Assembly (NCBI RefSeq): GCF_020832325.1
Contig: NZ_JAFIEU010000037.1
Span: 1-64,000 of the forward strand
From: Lunatimonas sp.
GTDB taxonomy: Bacteria > Bacteroidota > Bacteroidia > Cytophagales > Cyclobacteriaceae
DNA: 64,000 nt
Direction: 5' to 3'
How positions within the stretch are numbered: position 1 is the stretch's first letter; each line of letters starts with the position of its first letter. The notes under the pieces are model-generated. The model saw only the letters and a list, made by a program, of their open reading frames with translations, was not told the origin of the DNA and made no database searches. Below are positions 6,373 through 15,699 of the stretch, piece by piece. Both the position numbers and the translations under genes were made by a program.

Positions 6373-9300
6373 CTAGTCTAAGATAATCAATGGTCTGGAT
6401 GCTGTGATGACATTGCCAAGAGAATCGGAAGCATGTACGTAAATCCTGGAGGGCCTTTTCGGGACTTTAATTTCCACGTATTTTTGGTCTTCTCCCAACG
6501 AATTAACCACCGGGCTAGACCTCTTCCATGTTTCCTCTTCATATACTTCCCAGTGATAATTTAAGGAACCTTCATATCCATTTGTAATTGCTGCTGTCAA
6601 CCATATTTTTTCTTTGGGTTTTGCACCCTGCCAATGTCCCACAATCGAAAGGTCTGGAAAACTATCTTCGTCCAAAGGTACTCCACCCCATGCGCTTGCC
6701 AAGTAATGGTAAGCAGGCTTTGGATTTCCTTTGAAATCTGTAATTCCAAACCAGGTTGCTGTACCTTCGAACCTGTCTTGCCAGCTGAAAGCAAATCCTC
6801 CCAAATTCGAGCCTTTGTTGGGTTCGATATAATTGGTCCATTGTCTTTTATAAAGTTGTCCCTTGGATACCGAGGAAAGTTCTATTAGAATGCTATCTCT
6901 CCAAAAATCCCCCAGTTCTCGGTTCCAATAGCCCTTTGGACCGAATTCAGTAACCGCGTAAGGTCTATCAGGGTCCATTTCCGCGAAAATATCATGCAAA
7001 ACACTGATATTGCTTTCATAGTACGAATTTACCCCCAATGCATCCAGCGATGGTGCCCGTTGCCTAAAATCAAAAATGGAACCCAAAAGTCTAACATTGT
7101 CATGCTCTTCTGACGAAAATATCGGCCTGACTGGGTCAATTGCATGAATCTTTTGAGCAAGATTTTCCAAGAAATCCACATAGCCTTTTCTGACCACTGT
7201 GAGATAGGGCTGCCCATATTTCTTCTTCAACAAACCCCAGGTTTCATTTCCGATATTCCAAGCAGCTATGGAGCGTTCATTTTTATGCTTCTCCACATAC
7301 TGCAGGACTTTTCTCTCATAAGAGGCTAGTCGCTTTAGATCATTTGCATAGTCAACCTTTGGATCAAACCAAAAGCCATACATTATCTTGAGGCCCTGTT
7401 CATTGGCCTCCCTAAATATATTTCTATCGTAAATACTGGGCTCATACCTTCGAATGATGTTGGCACCCATCGTCTTCATTTTTTTAAAATCTCCTTCGAC
7501 CTGTTTTCTGCTCAAGGGTATAAAACCCTCCTCCCAATCATGTCCCGTATTATAACACACGCCCTTCATATAAAACGGCTGTCCGTCGACCAGAAACGTA
7601 AAGTCGGCCGGTTCCCCAATGATTGAAGTACTTTTAGTGGGTACACTGTGAAAATCAGGTGAGGTTAATACAGGCAGGTCTACTGTACGAAAAGGCTTAA
7701 AGGAATTAGAAACCGAAGAAAGCTCGTAAGTCCAATCAATAAATTCACTATGTTCACTTGGTCTCCAATCTGTGATCCAGTTTCGATCCACATCACTGTA
7801 AAACAGTACCGCTGATCTTATTTCCGGATACTTTTGCTTTACGACCGCAAGCGAGTTATTTACCCACTCCACTCCATCTGTGTCATAAGATGTAGACCCA
7901 AACTCTGCAAGCATCACCGGTAATTCCAACGATAACGCTTGGATCTTTTCCTGATAGGGTAGATAGATCTGATCGAAATCTACCGCTTGCCCATCGGCAG
8001 CAGCAGCACCATAATTCAATGCTGTAAGCCCTATCCAATCCACAAATTCTGATATGGAACTATCCGAACCATATGGGAAGTAGGATTCAATCGCATCTGG
8101 CGACCAAGGAGTAAATACCCAACTTACATTCTGGGCACCAGCAAACTCAAATTTGTAATGAATATACTTCCAGGCTTCCATAAATTCCTCAGCTGTATTT
8201 CCACCGGTCGCTGACCAAGGATACATGGGGTTATCAACTTCATGCGCAAACCGAAGAAATACGGGAGCATCCAAATCCCGAATGGCAATAGCGGTAGCTT
8301 CTATGTATTCGTCAAAGTACCCCTCAACAATGTACTTAAATACCTTCTTTTCATTTGCGAGATCTTCAACGTCGCTGAGTCCCTCAAAATAACTGCTCCA
8401 AGGTTCCCATGTGATCATAGGAATAGCCCCGTGTTCGAGGATGGCCTCCCAGTGTTCCACAGGTAAAGCCCCGTCTGACCAGTATAAATAGGTCGATATA
8501 ATGGACCATTTTCGGTTTACCTGTTCTTCCGTATCAACGATCAGCTTCCTATCATTTGCCTCCACGAATTCTGGAAGATAGATCCCCAAATAAAAGCCTC
8601 CCAGCTCTTTATCAAGCGGGGCAGAACCCCTCTCAGCACGAAGGTTTTCTAGCTTAAAGTTAGATGCATCTAATATAAAATAAACCGAAAATACCAATGG
8701 GACGATGATAGCAATGGGTATGGCATACCTACTTACTTTCACATAGGTCAGTTCGGCCTTTTCGATATAGACCATGGTTTTGAACTTGTACCAAGCCTTC
8801 CGTACCCTCTTCACCATCACGGACTGACCTAAAATAAAAGCCAAAAAGAAGATCACTCCATTTATGGAAGCAAAAAATGCCATCAACATGCTGTAGGGTT
8901 GCCAATCGACCTTTAATCCATAATAAACCGCGCCAAATGAGAGCAAGGAAAAAAACAAATTAGGCAATCCAAGCGCGAAATCCCCCTTTGTGGAATGCTC
9001 CTTGGGCGTGGGGATATAAGGTACCTTTACGTTAAACAAGGTATATACAAAGCCAAGGGTATATACCCACCAAGTGCTAGTTCTTAATACTCCTCCAAGA
9101 ATATGAATCCCCTTCTCATCTCTTTTATGTAACCATTTCTGCGCATAAAAGCGCTGCACAAAGCTCATTAAGAGAAATGGTGTAAAAAAGGCAAAGAAGG
9201 TGGTTGGGTTCAGCAGCCATGGATACTCTCCAGTGACGAGTGAATAAACAGGCACGACCACATCAATAATGCCGATTACACCAAAAAGAAAGTAGACGGG

Positions 9301-10272
9301 CAATAGCAGGTAATGAATCTTCTGTCTCCAAGTAAACTTAGAAAACAACTTGGGTAAAAGATTTACCCAAAGGTCAAAGGTGCCCCTACTCCACTTCAAT
9401 TGCTGTTGATAATAGGCGGCTAAACTACTCGGAACCAAACCTAAAGAGAGAATCTTAGGCACATACAACGACTTCCACCCCTTCGCGTGCAGCAACATGG
9501 AAGTATGCATATCTTCAGTTAGACCCGGAGCATGTCCCCCAATCGAATCCAAGGCTTCTCTTCGGAAAGTGCAATTCGCTCCAATAGCCTGGGCAGTACC
9601 GAACTTACTCATGGCCTCCATGTAGGGTCCATAATACATGTACGTTTGTTCTGCGGCCGCCTGTGCAACCAAAGACTCCGGCTGATTCTTGTAGGCCTGA
9701 ACGACCTGAACATACCCAATTTCCGGATCGTCAAAATGGTGCACCACATAATCGAGAAATTCAGGATATGGCGCATGGTCTGGATCCAAGATCACACAAA
9801 GCTCACCCGTAGCCTGTTTCAGTGCATTATTTATATTGCCAGCTTTGGCATGTTCATGCGTTTCTCTCGTCACATGGATTACCCCCAGTTCTTCGCATAG
9901 TGCTTTTAACTTGGGATCGTCCCCCTCATCACAAAGGTAGCTGGTATGCGGATACCTAACAGCCACCATAGCCTTCAAAGATCTGGCGATCATATCAAAG
10001 GGTTCGCCCGGACATGCTGTGGTTAACATATCTACCGAATATTGCCTCTGGGGTCGCGGCGGTGGATCCAAATTTTTTCGAGGAGTAAGCGCAGAAAAGT
10101 GGTACCACTCGAACACCACTTCAATTACTTTGAAAATCAGGGAGATGGTTAGAAGTATGTAAAGTACCTTATTCCCTATCCCCACTTCCAACACAAACCC
10201 TAATATAAAAACCACCAACGTCACAAATGACACAAAATTAAGTGTCCTTTGAATAACCAAATCCTTCCCCAT
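6373..10272 (-). CDS. Three-part fusion: processive GT2 synthase + GH26-like + GH-A glycosidase
   Basis: A 1299-residue membrane protein. Residues 12-55 form two membrane helices; 75-300 are a cellulose-synthase-like GT2 domain with Asp163-x-Asp165 (LDPDH), Thr-Glu-Asp at 252-254 and the QQLKW motif near 290-294; membrane helices follow at about 320-345, 355-372, 395-415, 435-485 and 515-535. Residues 555-850 resemble GH26, with acid/base Glu678 in RFAHEVDNP and nucleophile Glu790 in LAEFGS. Residues 885-1230 resemble a GH2/GH-A barrel, with Glu1010 in NIGNETW and Glu1109 in TEFGP. A beta-rich tail ends the protein. The topology suggests cytosolic polymer synthesis with both hydrolase or transglycosylase domains outside the membrane, trimming, branching or cross-linking the product. 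The polymer is unknown. A divergent gene at 10437 repeats the last two modules. Confidence 0.88.
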   Translation of the reverse strand: MGKDLVIQRTLNFVSFVTLVVFILGFVLEVGIGNKVLYILLTISLIFKVIEVVFEWYHFSALTPRKNLDPPPRPQRQYSVDMLTTACPGEPFDMIARSLKAMVAVRYPHTSYLCDEGDDPKLKALCEELGVIHVTRETHEHAKAGNINNALKQATGELCVILDPDHAPYPEFLDYVVHHFDDPEIGYVQVVQAYKNQPESLVAQAAAEQTYMYYGPYMEAMSKFGTAQAIGANCTFRREALDSIGGHAPGLTEDMHTSMLLHAKGWKSLYVPKILSLGLVPSSLAAYYQQQLKWSRGTFDLWVNLLPKLFSKFTWRQKIHYLLLPVYFLFGVIGIIDVVVPVYSLVTGEYPWLLNPTTFFAFFTPFLLMSFVQRFYAQKWLHKRDEKGIHILGGVLRTSTWWVYTLGFVYTLFNVKVPYIPTPKEHSTKGDFALGLPNLFFSLLSFGAVYYGLKVDWQPYSMLMAFFASINGVIFFLAFILGQSVMVKRVRKAWYKFKTMVYIEKAELTYVKVSRYAIPIAIIVPLVFSVYFILDASNFKLENLRAERGSAPLDKELGGFYLGIYLPEFVEANDRKLIVDTEEQVNRKWSIISTYLYWSDGALPVEHWEAILEHGAIPMITWEPWSSYFEGLSDVEDLANEKKVFKYIVEGYFDEYIEATAIAIRDLDAPVFLRFAHEVDNPMYPWSATGGNTAEEFMEAWKYIHYKFEFAGAQNVSWVFTPWSPDAIESYFPYGSDSSISEFVDWIGLTALNYGAAAADGQAVDFDQIYLPYQEKIQALSLELPVMLAEFGSTSYDTDGVEWVNNSLAVVKQKYPEIRSAVLFYSDVDRNWITDWRPSEHSEFIDWTYELSSVSNSFKPFRTVDLPVLTSPDFHSVPTKSTSIIGEPADFTFLVDGQPFYMKGVCYNTGHDWEEGFIPLSRKQVEGDFKKMKTMGANIIRRYEPSIYDRNIFREANEQGLKIMYGFWFDPKVDYANDLKRLASYERKVLQYVEKHKNERSIAAWNIGNETWGLLKKKYGQPYLTVVRKGYVDFLENLAQKIHAIDPVRPIFSSEEHDNVRLLGSIFDFRQRAPSLDALGVNSYYESNISVLHDIFAEMDPDRPYAVTEFGPKGYWNRELGDFWRDSILIELSSVSKGQLYKRQWTNYIEPNKGSNLGGFAFSWQDRFEGTATWFGITDFKGNPKPAYHYLASAWGGVPLDEDSFPDLSIVGHWQGAKPKEKIWLTAAITNGYEGSLNYHWEVYEEETWKRSSPVVNSLGEDQKYVEIKVPKRPSRIYVHASDSLGNVITASRPLIILD

Positions 10273-10356
10273 AGTCTTAAAAGATATTTCTAAAAACTTG
10301 TTGCAAAATACATTAAAATTATTTTAAAGAACAAATTTTTATATTTATTAATTTTT

Positions 10357-10388
10357 TTTGCAGTTTTGATTTTGATTTGATAATTTCA
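10357..10388 (+). promoter_or_regulatory. Putative promoter of the GH-A lipoprotein gene
   Basis: TTTG (10357-10360), 20 bases, then TAATTTCA (10381-10388), one base off TAnnTTTG. It lies 48 bases before the start at 10437 in a very AT-rich divergent intergenic stretch (10273-10436). Confidence 0.5.
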
Positions 10389-10436
10389 CGGTACGATTTT
10401 CCCTTTTTCTCTACCAGATAAATTTTGTAACTAAAA

Positions 10437-11747
10437 ATGATAAATCAGTCTTACACTGAGAGGCTTTTTTTCTCTCTCCTCCTGCTGTTACTTTCGGTTA
10501 GTATAGTGTCTTGCGAAAATAACGAAAGTTTTGAAAAAAAACCTAAAGTGGAAATAAAATACCTAGAAGGGCGTGCGGTTTTGTACAGAGAGGGGGTGCC
10601 TTTTCGAATAAAGGGCGCTGCCGGAACGGAGCATCTTGACAAACTTGCTGCCTATGGAGGTAATTCCATTCGAACATGGAGTCTGCACAACGCAGAGGAA
10701 ATTCTAGACGAGGCGCATAAAAATGGGTTAACGGTTACCTTGGGGCTTGAAGTAGGCATTCCGTATTGGGGAGAGGATTTTAACTATTGGAACCTCTGGG
10801 CTGTGGATAGAAAAATTGACGAACTGCGTCCTTCTATCGAGAAATACAAAGATCACCCTGCATTGTTGATGTGGGGTGTAGGAAATGAAGTAAGCCTTAA
10901 GGGTGGCCCAAGGTATTTGGTCTATTATATCCTAAATAGGATTGCCAAAATGGTCAAAGAAGTTGACCCGGATCATCCTACCATGACGGCTATTAATATG
11001 CAGACCTTTGGTCGTACCAGGTATCTAATGCCCCATATAGACGTACTGGGCTATAACGGGTTCAGTGAAATAGTACCATTTTACGCCAGTAATAAAAATT
11101 ATGGCAATAAAGGATGGGGCAAGGCCTATATACTTTCTGAGTGGGGACCACCCGGACACTGGGAAGTACAGGATACCGAATGGGGGGCACCTTTGGAGAT
11201 GAGCAACTCTTTGAAAACAGCATATCAAAATCAGTATTGGGAACTAATAAGCCAAGATTCTCTGGCCCTGATTGGAACCTACGCTTTTTACTGGGGCAAC
11301 AAATTCGAAATTACCCCAACATGGTTTAGTTTATTTTCAGAAGAGGGATATGAATCCGAATCCGTTCAATTTTTAAGATGGACCTGGACCGGACAAGAGC
11401 CTGGTAACTTTGCACCTAGGATTGAACAATTACTACTGGATGGTCAGGTTCCTTCTCTGAATACCTATTTAACCGCAGACTCCAGTTACAGCGCTGAAGC
11501 AATAGTCGAAGATCGAGAAAACGATCCTATTACCTTTCGATGGGAAATAAGAGAAGAAGAATCTAAGTTTTATGAAGTCAATCCCTATCAGTACAATATG
11601 ATACAACTGCTTCCGGAAGATTTTGAAGCCGAAATAGAATTCAAAACACCCAAAAATGAAGGTGCATATAGACTATATGTTTATGCATTTGATGGTAACG
11701 GGAACTTTGCCTCGTCAAACTTACCATTCTATGTTATCAACAGGTAA
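10437..11747 (+). CDS. GH-A clan (GH2-like) glycosidase lipoprotein
   Basis: A 436-residue exported protein with a lipoprotein signal (hydrophobic 11-24, lipobox VS-Cys26). Residues 40-330 form a TIM-barrel-like domain: FRIKGAAGTEH at the start, acid/base Glu151 in GVGNEV and nucleophile Glu235 in LSEWGPPGHW. A beta-rich C-terminal domain (about 345-436) includes ITFRWEIREEE and YRLYVYAFDGNGN. Both modules and their order match the last two modules of the 1299-residue synthase fusion on the other side of the shared promoter region, where the equivalents are NIGNETW, TEFGPKGYW and YHWEVYEEE. It is therefore probably a free, lipid-anchored partner that acts on the same polymer. Substrate and whether it hydrolyses or transfers glycans are unknown. 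The tRNA terminator at 11850 also closes this unit. Confidence 0.82.
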   Translation: MINQSYTERLFFSLLLLLLSVSIVSCENNESFEKKPKVEIKYLEGRAVLYREGVPFRIKGAAGTEHLDKLAAYGGNSIRTWSLHNAEEILDEAHKNGLTVTLGLEVGIPYWGEDFNYWNLWAVDRKIDELRPSIEKYKDHPALLMWGVGNEVSLKGGPRYLVYYILNRIAKMVKEVDPDHPTMTAINMQTFGRTRYLMPHIDVLGYNGFSEIVPFYASNKNYGNKGWGKAYILSEWGPPGHWEVQDTEWGAPLEMSNSLKTAYQNQYWELISQDSLALIGTYAFYWGNKFEITPTWFSLFSEEGYESESVQFLRWTWTGQEPGNFAPRIEQLLLDGQVPSLNTYLTADSSYSAEAIVEDRENDPITFRWEIREEESKFYEVNPYQYNMIQLLPEDFEAEIEFKTPKNEGAYRLYVYAFDGNGNFASSNLPFYVINR

Positions 11748-11846
11748 TGGCCATATATAACTCGTCTAGGTAGTTCCAAGACCGGATAATTTTAAAAAAA
11801 CACAAATTCAGAGTAATTCTCGTGACTTATTCGTGACTGCCTCAAA

Positions 11847-11886
11847 AAACCATCCCCGCAAATATTTGATTTACGGGGATGGTTTT
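11847..11886. terminator. Bidirectional intrinsic terminator
   Basis: Perfect 9-bp arms CCATCCCCG (11850-11858) and CGGGGATGG (11874-11882) with an A-run before and a T-run after, so it works on both strands: for the plus-strand lipoprotein gene and for the minus-strand tRNA-Ser that ends at 11897. Confidence 0.8.
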
Positions 11887-11896
11887 TATTTTAAAG

Positions 11897-11985
11897 TAGA
11901 GAGTGGGGGATTCGAACCCCCGGTACGCTTTGACACGTACGACAGTTTAGCAAACTGCTGGTTTAAGCCACTCACCCAACTCTCT
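11897..11985 (-). tRNA. tRNA-Ser (anticodon GCU)
   Basis: On the minus strand, acceptor arm AGAGAGT (11979-11985) pairs with ACTCTCT (11898-11904). The invariant TTCGAAT T-loop sits between G5 and C5 arms, the D-arm begins GGTGAGTGG, and the anticodon stem-loop reads CAGTTT-GCT-AAACTG. The long variable arm (about 15 bases with GTACG...CGTAC pairing) is typical of serine tRNA. The discriminator is A and CCA is not encoded. A promoter lies upstream and a terminator follows. Confidence 0.95.
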
Positions 11986-12016
11986 AAAAAGATCAGATAT
12001 GCTCGCTTAAGCGATG

Positions 12017-12049
12017 CAAATATAAATCAATAATACGCACTTAAACAAA
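12017..12049 (-). promoter_or_regulatory. Bacteroidota sigma-70 promoter of tRNA-Ser
   Basis: Read on the minus strand: TTTG (12046-12049), 21 bases, then TATATTTG (12017-12024), an exact match to the TTTG/TAnnTTTG consensus. The -7 box lies 31 bases before the tRNA 5' end. This is the cleanest promoter in the window and supports the Bacteroidota assignment. Confidence 0.75.
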
Positions 12050-12156
12050 ATCAGCCTCTAATAAATTTTAGCCTTTTCGAACGAGTTCTGAGACCCGAGG
12101 GATAATCTTCTGTACCTCAGCACCCACCCCCACACCGAAAAAACTACCTATCCTGC

Positions 12157-12594
12157 TTAAACCGGCTCATTTTTGCGAAAAAAGTCCCGCACAAACGCCA
12201 TCAACTGATTCTGGGTCATCTTGTCAGCATTTTCCACTGCCACCCATGTGGAGCGAAAGGCTTTGTTGTCCTTCAGGCGGTTTCGCAGTTGCTCCTTGGC
12301 AGTACCCGGACCGAAGATCAGCACCTCTTTATAGCGAAGCAACTCCTGCTCCAACTGTTTTAGGTATTCGGAAATTACCTGTTGTTCGGTCTGATGCTTC
12401 CGATATTCGTTGTTGGAGGCGTGCTCGTGGTTCGGAGTGAAACGCGTACTATCGTTTCCCTCACCCTCCTCCCGGCGTCCCTTGCCTAGAGAAGAGGTGA
12501 TTCGGTCAAATTCCCTGACTTCCCCTTCTGCGTAACCGATAAGAATTGCTTGCCCGTAGTCTACCCACAGGCCAAGTTGCGTCGTCCGTTCCAT
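12157..12594 (-). CDS. Conserved hypothetical protein, possibly eRF1/Pelota-domain-like
   Basis: Unrecognised 145-residue cytoplasmic protein; no signal peptide or membrane segment. The N-terminal strand GLWVDYGQAILIGY and the later VLIFGPGTAKEQLRNRL loop followed by a strand and helix recall the eRF1/Pelota-type (baeRF) ribosome-associated fold, which binds rRNA or tRNA on stalled ribosomes. This is a weak pattern-based suggestion. The central region (about 40-75) is charged and likely disordered. It is transcribed away from the FAH-family gene at 12713, with 118 bases between the two starts. Confidence 0.6.
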   Translation of the reverse strand: MERTTQLGLWVDYGQAILIGYAEGEVREFDRITSSLGKGRREEGEGNDSTRFTPNHEHASNNEYRKHQTEQQVISEYLKQLEQELLRYKEVLIFGPGTAKEQLRNRLKDNKAFRSTWVAVENADKMTQNQLMAFVRDFFRKNEPV

Positions 12595-12712
12595 GGTTAT
12601 TTTTGGTTTATAGCTATTTTCCTAACCAATATACAGACTTTGTCCATAAATGAAAAATCCCTTTTAAAATCCGTCGTTATTGGGTTTATTTGCGCTCAAA
12701 CTAGCTGTTTCC

Positions 12713-13324
12713 ATGAAGATTATCGCCATTGGCAGAAATTACGCCGCCCATATCGAGGAGCTCCACAACGAACGACCCACCGAACCTGTTGTGTTTATGA
12801 AGCCGGACACCGCCCTACTCAAAAACGGTGCGCCCTTCTACCACCCGGAGTTTTCCGAAGACATCCACCACGAAGTAGAACTGGTACTAAAAATCAACCG
12901 GGAAGGAAAGTACATCAAAAAAGAATTTGCCCATAAATACTTCGACGAAATCGGATTAGGAATCGACTTTACAGCCAGAGACTTACAGCAGAAGTGTAAA
13001 CAAAAAGGCTTGCCTTGGGAGATTGCCAAAGCCTTTAACGGATCTGCACCCCTAGGAGACTTCCTACCTGCGAGTGATTTTCCGGACTTGGCCAATATCA
13101 ACTTTCACCTGGACATCAACGGCGAAACCCGCCAGAAAGGAAACACCTCCCTCCTGCTGTTTGATTTTGGCGTGATCATCGAATACGTATCCCAGTTCTT
13201 CACCCTCAAAACAGGCGACCTTATCTTCACAGGCACACCTGCCGGTGTGGGCAAGGTGGCCATTGGAGATCACTTGGAAGGATATATTGAGGGAAAAAAA
13301 ATGCTGGATGTCGAAGTTAAGTAA
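12713..13324 (+). CDS. Fumarylacetoacetate hydrolase (FAH) family protein
   Basis: Cytoplasmic metal-dependent C-C hydrolase or decarboxylase of the FAH superfamily, the group that includes YcgM/FAHD1 acylpyruvases and oxaloacetate decarboxylase. The start at 12713 (MKIIAIGRNYAAH) gives the compact 203-residue form with the typical N-terminal GRNYAAH motif; an in-frame ATG at 12680 would add 11 unlikely residues. Metal ligands fit the E-x-E pattern in HHEVELVL and the downstream Asp in FTARDLQ; TGDLIFTGTPAGVG is the conserved C-terminal substrate loop. The last 17 bases overlap the start of the M23 peptidase gene, so the two are probably cotranscribed. A housekeeping role (oxaloacetate or acylpyruvate clean-up) is inferred from the family. 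Confidence 0.88.
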   Translation: MKIIAIGRNYAAHIEELHNERPTEPVVFMKPDTALLKNGAPFYHPEFSEDIHHEVELVLKINREGKYIKKEFAHKYFDEIGLGIDFTARDLQQKCKQKGLPWEIAKAFNGSAPLGDFLPASDFPDLANINFHLDINGETRQKGNTSLLLFDFGVIIEYVSQFFTLKTGDLIFTGTPAGVGKVAIGDHLEGYIEGKKMLDVEVK

Positions 13325-15185
13325 CCAAAGCCTCTGGGCCTTGCTCCTTGGTCTATTGACACAGGTATCCGTATATGCACAGGTACAGCAGGGATATTTT
13401 ACATTTCCGATCAAGCCCGGGGAACGAAATTTTCTTGCCGGCACCATGGGGGAAATCCGACCCAACCACTTTCACAGCGGCATTGATATCAAGACCGAAG
13501 GAAGACAAGGACTGCCCGTTTACGCAGCGGCAGACGGCTATGTGTACCGCATGAAAATCTCCTCCTTTGGCTATGGCAATGTGCTTTACGTCAAACATCC
13601 CAGCGGCAACACCACCGTCTACGCGCACCTGAGGGAGTTCGCACCAAACATCGCGAACTACATGCGGGAAAAGATGTATACCGAACGCAAAAACGAGCTG
13701 GAATTATTTCCGGAAGCACAGGAAGTTCGCGTGAAAAAAGGAGAAGTTATTGCCTATTCCGGCAATACAGGCTCCTCGATGGGGCCACACCTGCACTTTG
13801 AAATTCGGGACTCACTGGACCGCGCTTTGGACCCGCTCCATTTTGGGTTTGAGGAGATCATCGATCAAATACCCCCCTTCGTACAGCGGGTAGCGGTGAG
13901 TCCCCTAGATATGGACTCCCGGGTAAACGGACAGTTTCAGCGTCGGGAATTCCCGGTAGCCTTTGTCGGTGATTCCTATCAGGTTCTATCTCCCATTTCG
14001 GTTAGCGGAAAGGTGGGTCTCGAAGTGCTGGCCTACGATCAACTCGACGATATGTACAACCGTAATGGATTCCCCACCTACGAAATCCACGAAAAGGGGA
14101 CAAAGCTCTTTGAAAGCACAGTTAATTCCATCGACTTTTCTCTTGGCCGATACATCCTTTCCCATACCTATAGGAACCGCTTCACCCGCCTATACAAGCG
14201 ACCCGAAAACCTATTTGACTTCTACCGGCCCGACTCCGTGTGGAGCGGAGCCCTTCGGTTGCATCCCGAACAGGAGCGGGAATTGGAAGTTCGGTTGGTG
14301 GATACCTACAGAAACACCCGCCGTCTGCTGCTTACCCTGCAAGGCGAACAGGCCTCCGAACAGCTTCGGGCCTTTAACAGCACCTCGGGCAATCAAGCTG
14401 TCGACTTCGATGGTCATGTGATGCTGCTACACGGGCCAGTTTCAGGCGTAGGGGATTTTGCCACCTTTTTTGTCAATGGCTACCAGATGGAAATGCCATA
14501 TTCCTACAAGGGCAGTAACAAGCAAACCTATTTGTGGGATATGCGCCTTGGGCTGCCTGACTCGGTACAACTATGCACGGAAACCCTCTTCCCCTCGGTA
14601 AATGCCCGGATTCCACTGGGAAAGGAAGTGCGTTATCAAGATCGCTTTGCCGAGATTCTGTTTGAAGAAAACTCCCTTCTGGACGACCTATACCTCCGTG
14701 TGCAGCCCTTTCGGGAAAACGGCACACCAGGAATCCGCATCAACGACCCCACAGAATACCTGCGGGAACCCATCGAGGTAACCTTTGACGCAGGCACCTT
14801 TGAGGGAGATCGGGCCAACAGCCACGTATATCTGCGGTATGAAAACGGCTACCGAAGCTTTCAGGGCGGTGCTTGGGACGGTGACCGTATCCGGTTTAAA
14901 ACCCGAAGCCTAGGCACCTTTGTAATCGCTACTGACAGCATAGCTCCCAGTTTACAGCCCATTCGGATCAACGCCTCCGAAATCAGATTCACCATACGGG
15001 ACAACCTTTCCGGCATACGGGATTTCGAAGCCTATGTGGACGGAGAATGGGTACTGATGCGCTACGAACACAAGCAGTCCATGATCTGGTCAGAAAAAAT
15101 ATCCAACAAACCTTTCAAAGGAGAGGTAGTGGTAAAAGTGCGGGACATGGCAAATAACGAGGCCATTTATAGGGGAAAGATTTAA
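13308..15185 (+). CDS. M23 (LytM-type) metalloendopeptidase, exported
   Basis: Peptidoglycan-type zinc endopeptidase acting outside the cytoplasm. The chosen start at 13308 gives a clean signal peptide (SLWALLLGLLTQVSVYAQ); an upstream in-frame ATG at 13245 would bury it. The M23 domain covers about residues 35-200: HFHSGIDI supplies the first His and Asp zinc ligands, SSMGPHLHFEI the HxH ligand pair. The remaining roughly 420 residues are beta-rich, with no motif I recognise, and may bind wall or surface polymers. Total length is 625. This long form with a large C-terminal extension is a common Bacteroidota plan. It overlaps the FAH-family gene by 17 bases. Confidence 0.88.
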   Translation: MSKLSNQSLWALLLGLLTQVSVYAQVQQGYFTFPIKPGERNFLAGTMGEIRPNHFHSGIDIKTEGRQGLPVYAAADGYVYRMKISSFGYGNVLYVKHPSGNTTVYAHLREFAPNIANYMREKMYTERKNELELFPEAQEVRVKKGEVIAYSGNTGSSMGPHLHFEIRDSLDRALDPLHFGFEEIIDQIPPFVQRVAVSPLDMDSRVNGQFQRREFPVAFVGDSYQVLSPISVSGKVGLEVLAYDQLDDMYNRNGFPTYEIHEKGTKLFESTVNSIDFSLGRYILSHTYRNRFTRLYKRPENLFDFYRPDSVWSGALRLHPEQERELEVRLVDTYRNTRRLLLTLQGEQASEQLRAFNSTSGNQAVDFDGHVMLLHGPVSGVGDFATFFVNGYQMEMPYSYKGSNKQTYLWDMRLGLPDSVQLCTETLFPSVNARIPLGKEVRYQDRFAEILFEENSLLDDLYLRVQPFRENGTPGIRINDPTEYLREPIEVTFDAGTFEGDRANSHVYLRYENGYRSFQGGAWDGDRIRFKTRSLGTFVIATDSIAPSLQPIRINASEIRFTIRDNLSGIRDFEAYVDGEWVLMRYEHKQSMIWSEKISNKPFKGEVVVKVRDMANNEAIYRGKI

Positions 15186-15240
15186 TTTATTGCGATATTT
15201 ATGGCCCTAACCGAAACGACGAACCTAAACCTTTAGAAAA

Positions 15241-15690
15241 ATGGCAATAGAAGTAGGTCAACAAGCACCGGAATTTGAAACAAAAGACCAAAATGGAAAT
15301 ACGGTCAGGCTCAGTGATTTCAAAGGCAAAAAGGTAATCCTCTATTTTTACCCCAAAGACAATACACCCGGCTGTACCACTCAGGCCTGTGACCTTCGCG
15401 ATAATTACGAGGCGCTTCAAAAAGCCGGTTATGTGGTGCTTGGTGTAAGCTCTGACTCGCAAAAGTCCCACCAAAAATTTATCGAAAAATACGAACTCCC
15501 TTTTACCCTACTGGCCGATGAAGACAAGTCGGTGCACGAAAAGTACGGCACCTGGGTAGAAAAATCCATGTATGGACGCAAATACATGGGAACGGCAAGA
15601 ACCACTTTCGTGATTGATGAAGAAGGAAAAATCAGTCAGATCATCGATAAAGTAAAAACCAAAGAACACACCAATCAAATAATCAATTAA
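15241..15690 (+). CDS. bcp: Thiol peroxidase Bcp (peroxiredoxin)
   Basis: Reduces hydrogen peroxide and organic hydroperoxides in the cytoplasm using thioredoxin. The 149-residue protein has the AhpC/TSA thioredoxin fold: YFYPKDNTPGCTTQACDLRD carries peroxidatic Cys45 and resolving Cys50, the five-residue spacing typical of BCP/PrxQ. FTLLADEDKSVHEKYGTW and GTARTTFVID are conserved later strands. Nine bases separate it from the transketolase N-subunit gene, so the three genes 15241-17565 form a likely operon closed by the terminator at 17579. Confidence 0.95.
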   Translation: MAIEVGQQAPEFETKDQNGNTVRLSDFKGKKVILYFYPKDNTPGCTTQACDLRDNYEALQKAGYVVLGVSSDSQKSHQKFIEKYELPFTLLADEDKSVHEKYGTWVEKSMYGRKYMGTARTTFVIDEEGKISQIIDKVKTKEHTNQIIN

Positions 15691-15699
15691 TTCCTATTC

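Noticed and set aside
11833-12033. 66-codon plus-strand frame over the tRNA
   Set aside because: It translates the terminator and tRNA-Ser; no independent coding evidence.
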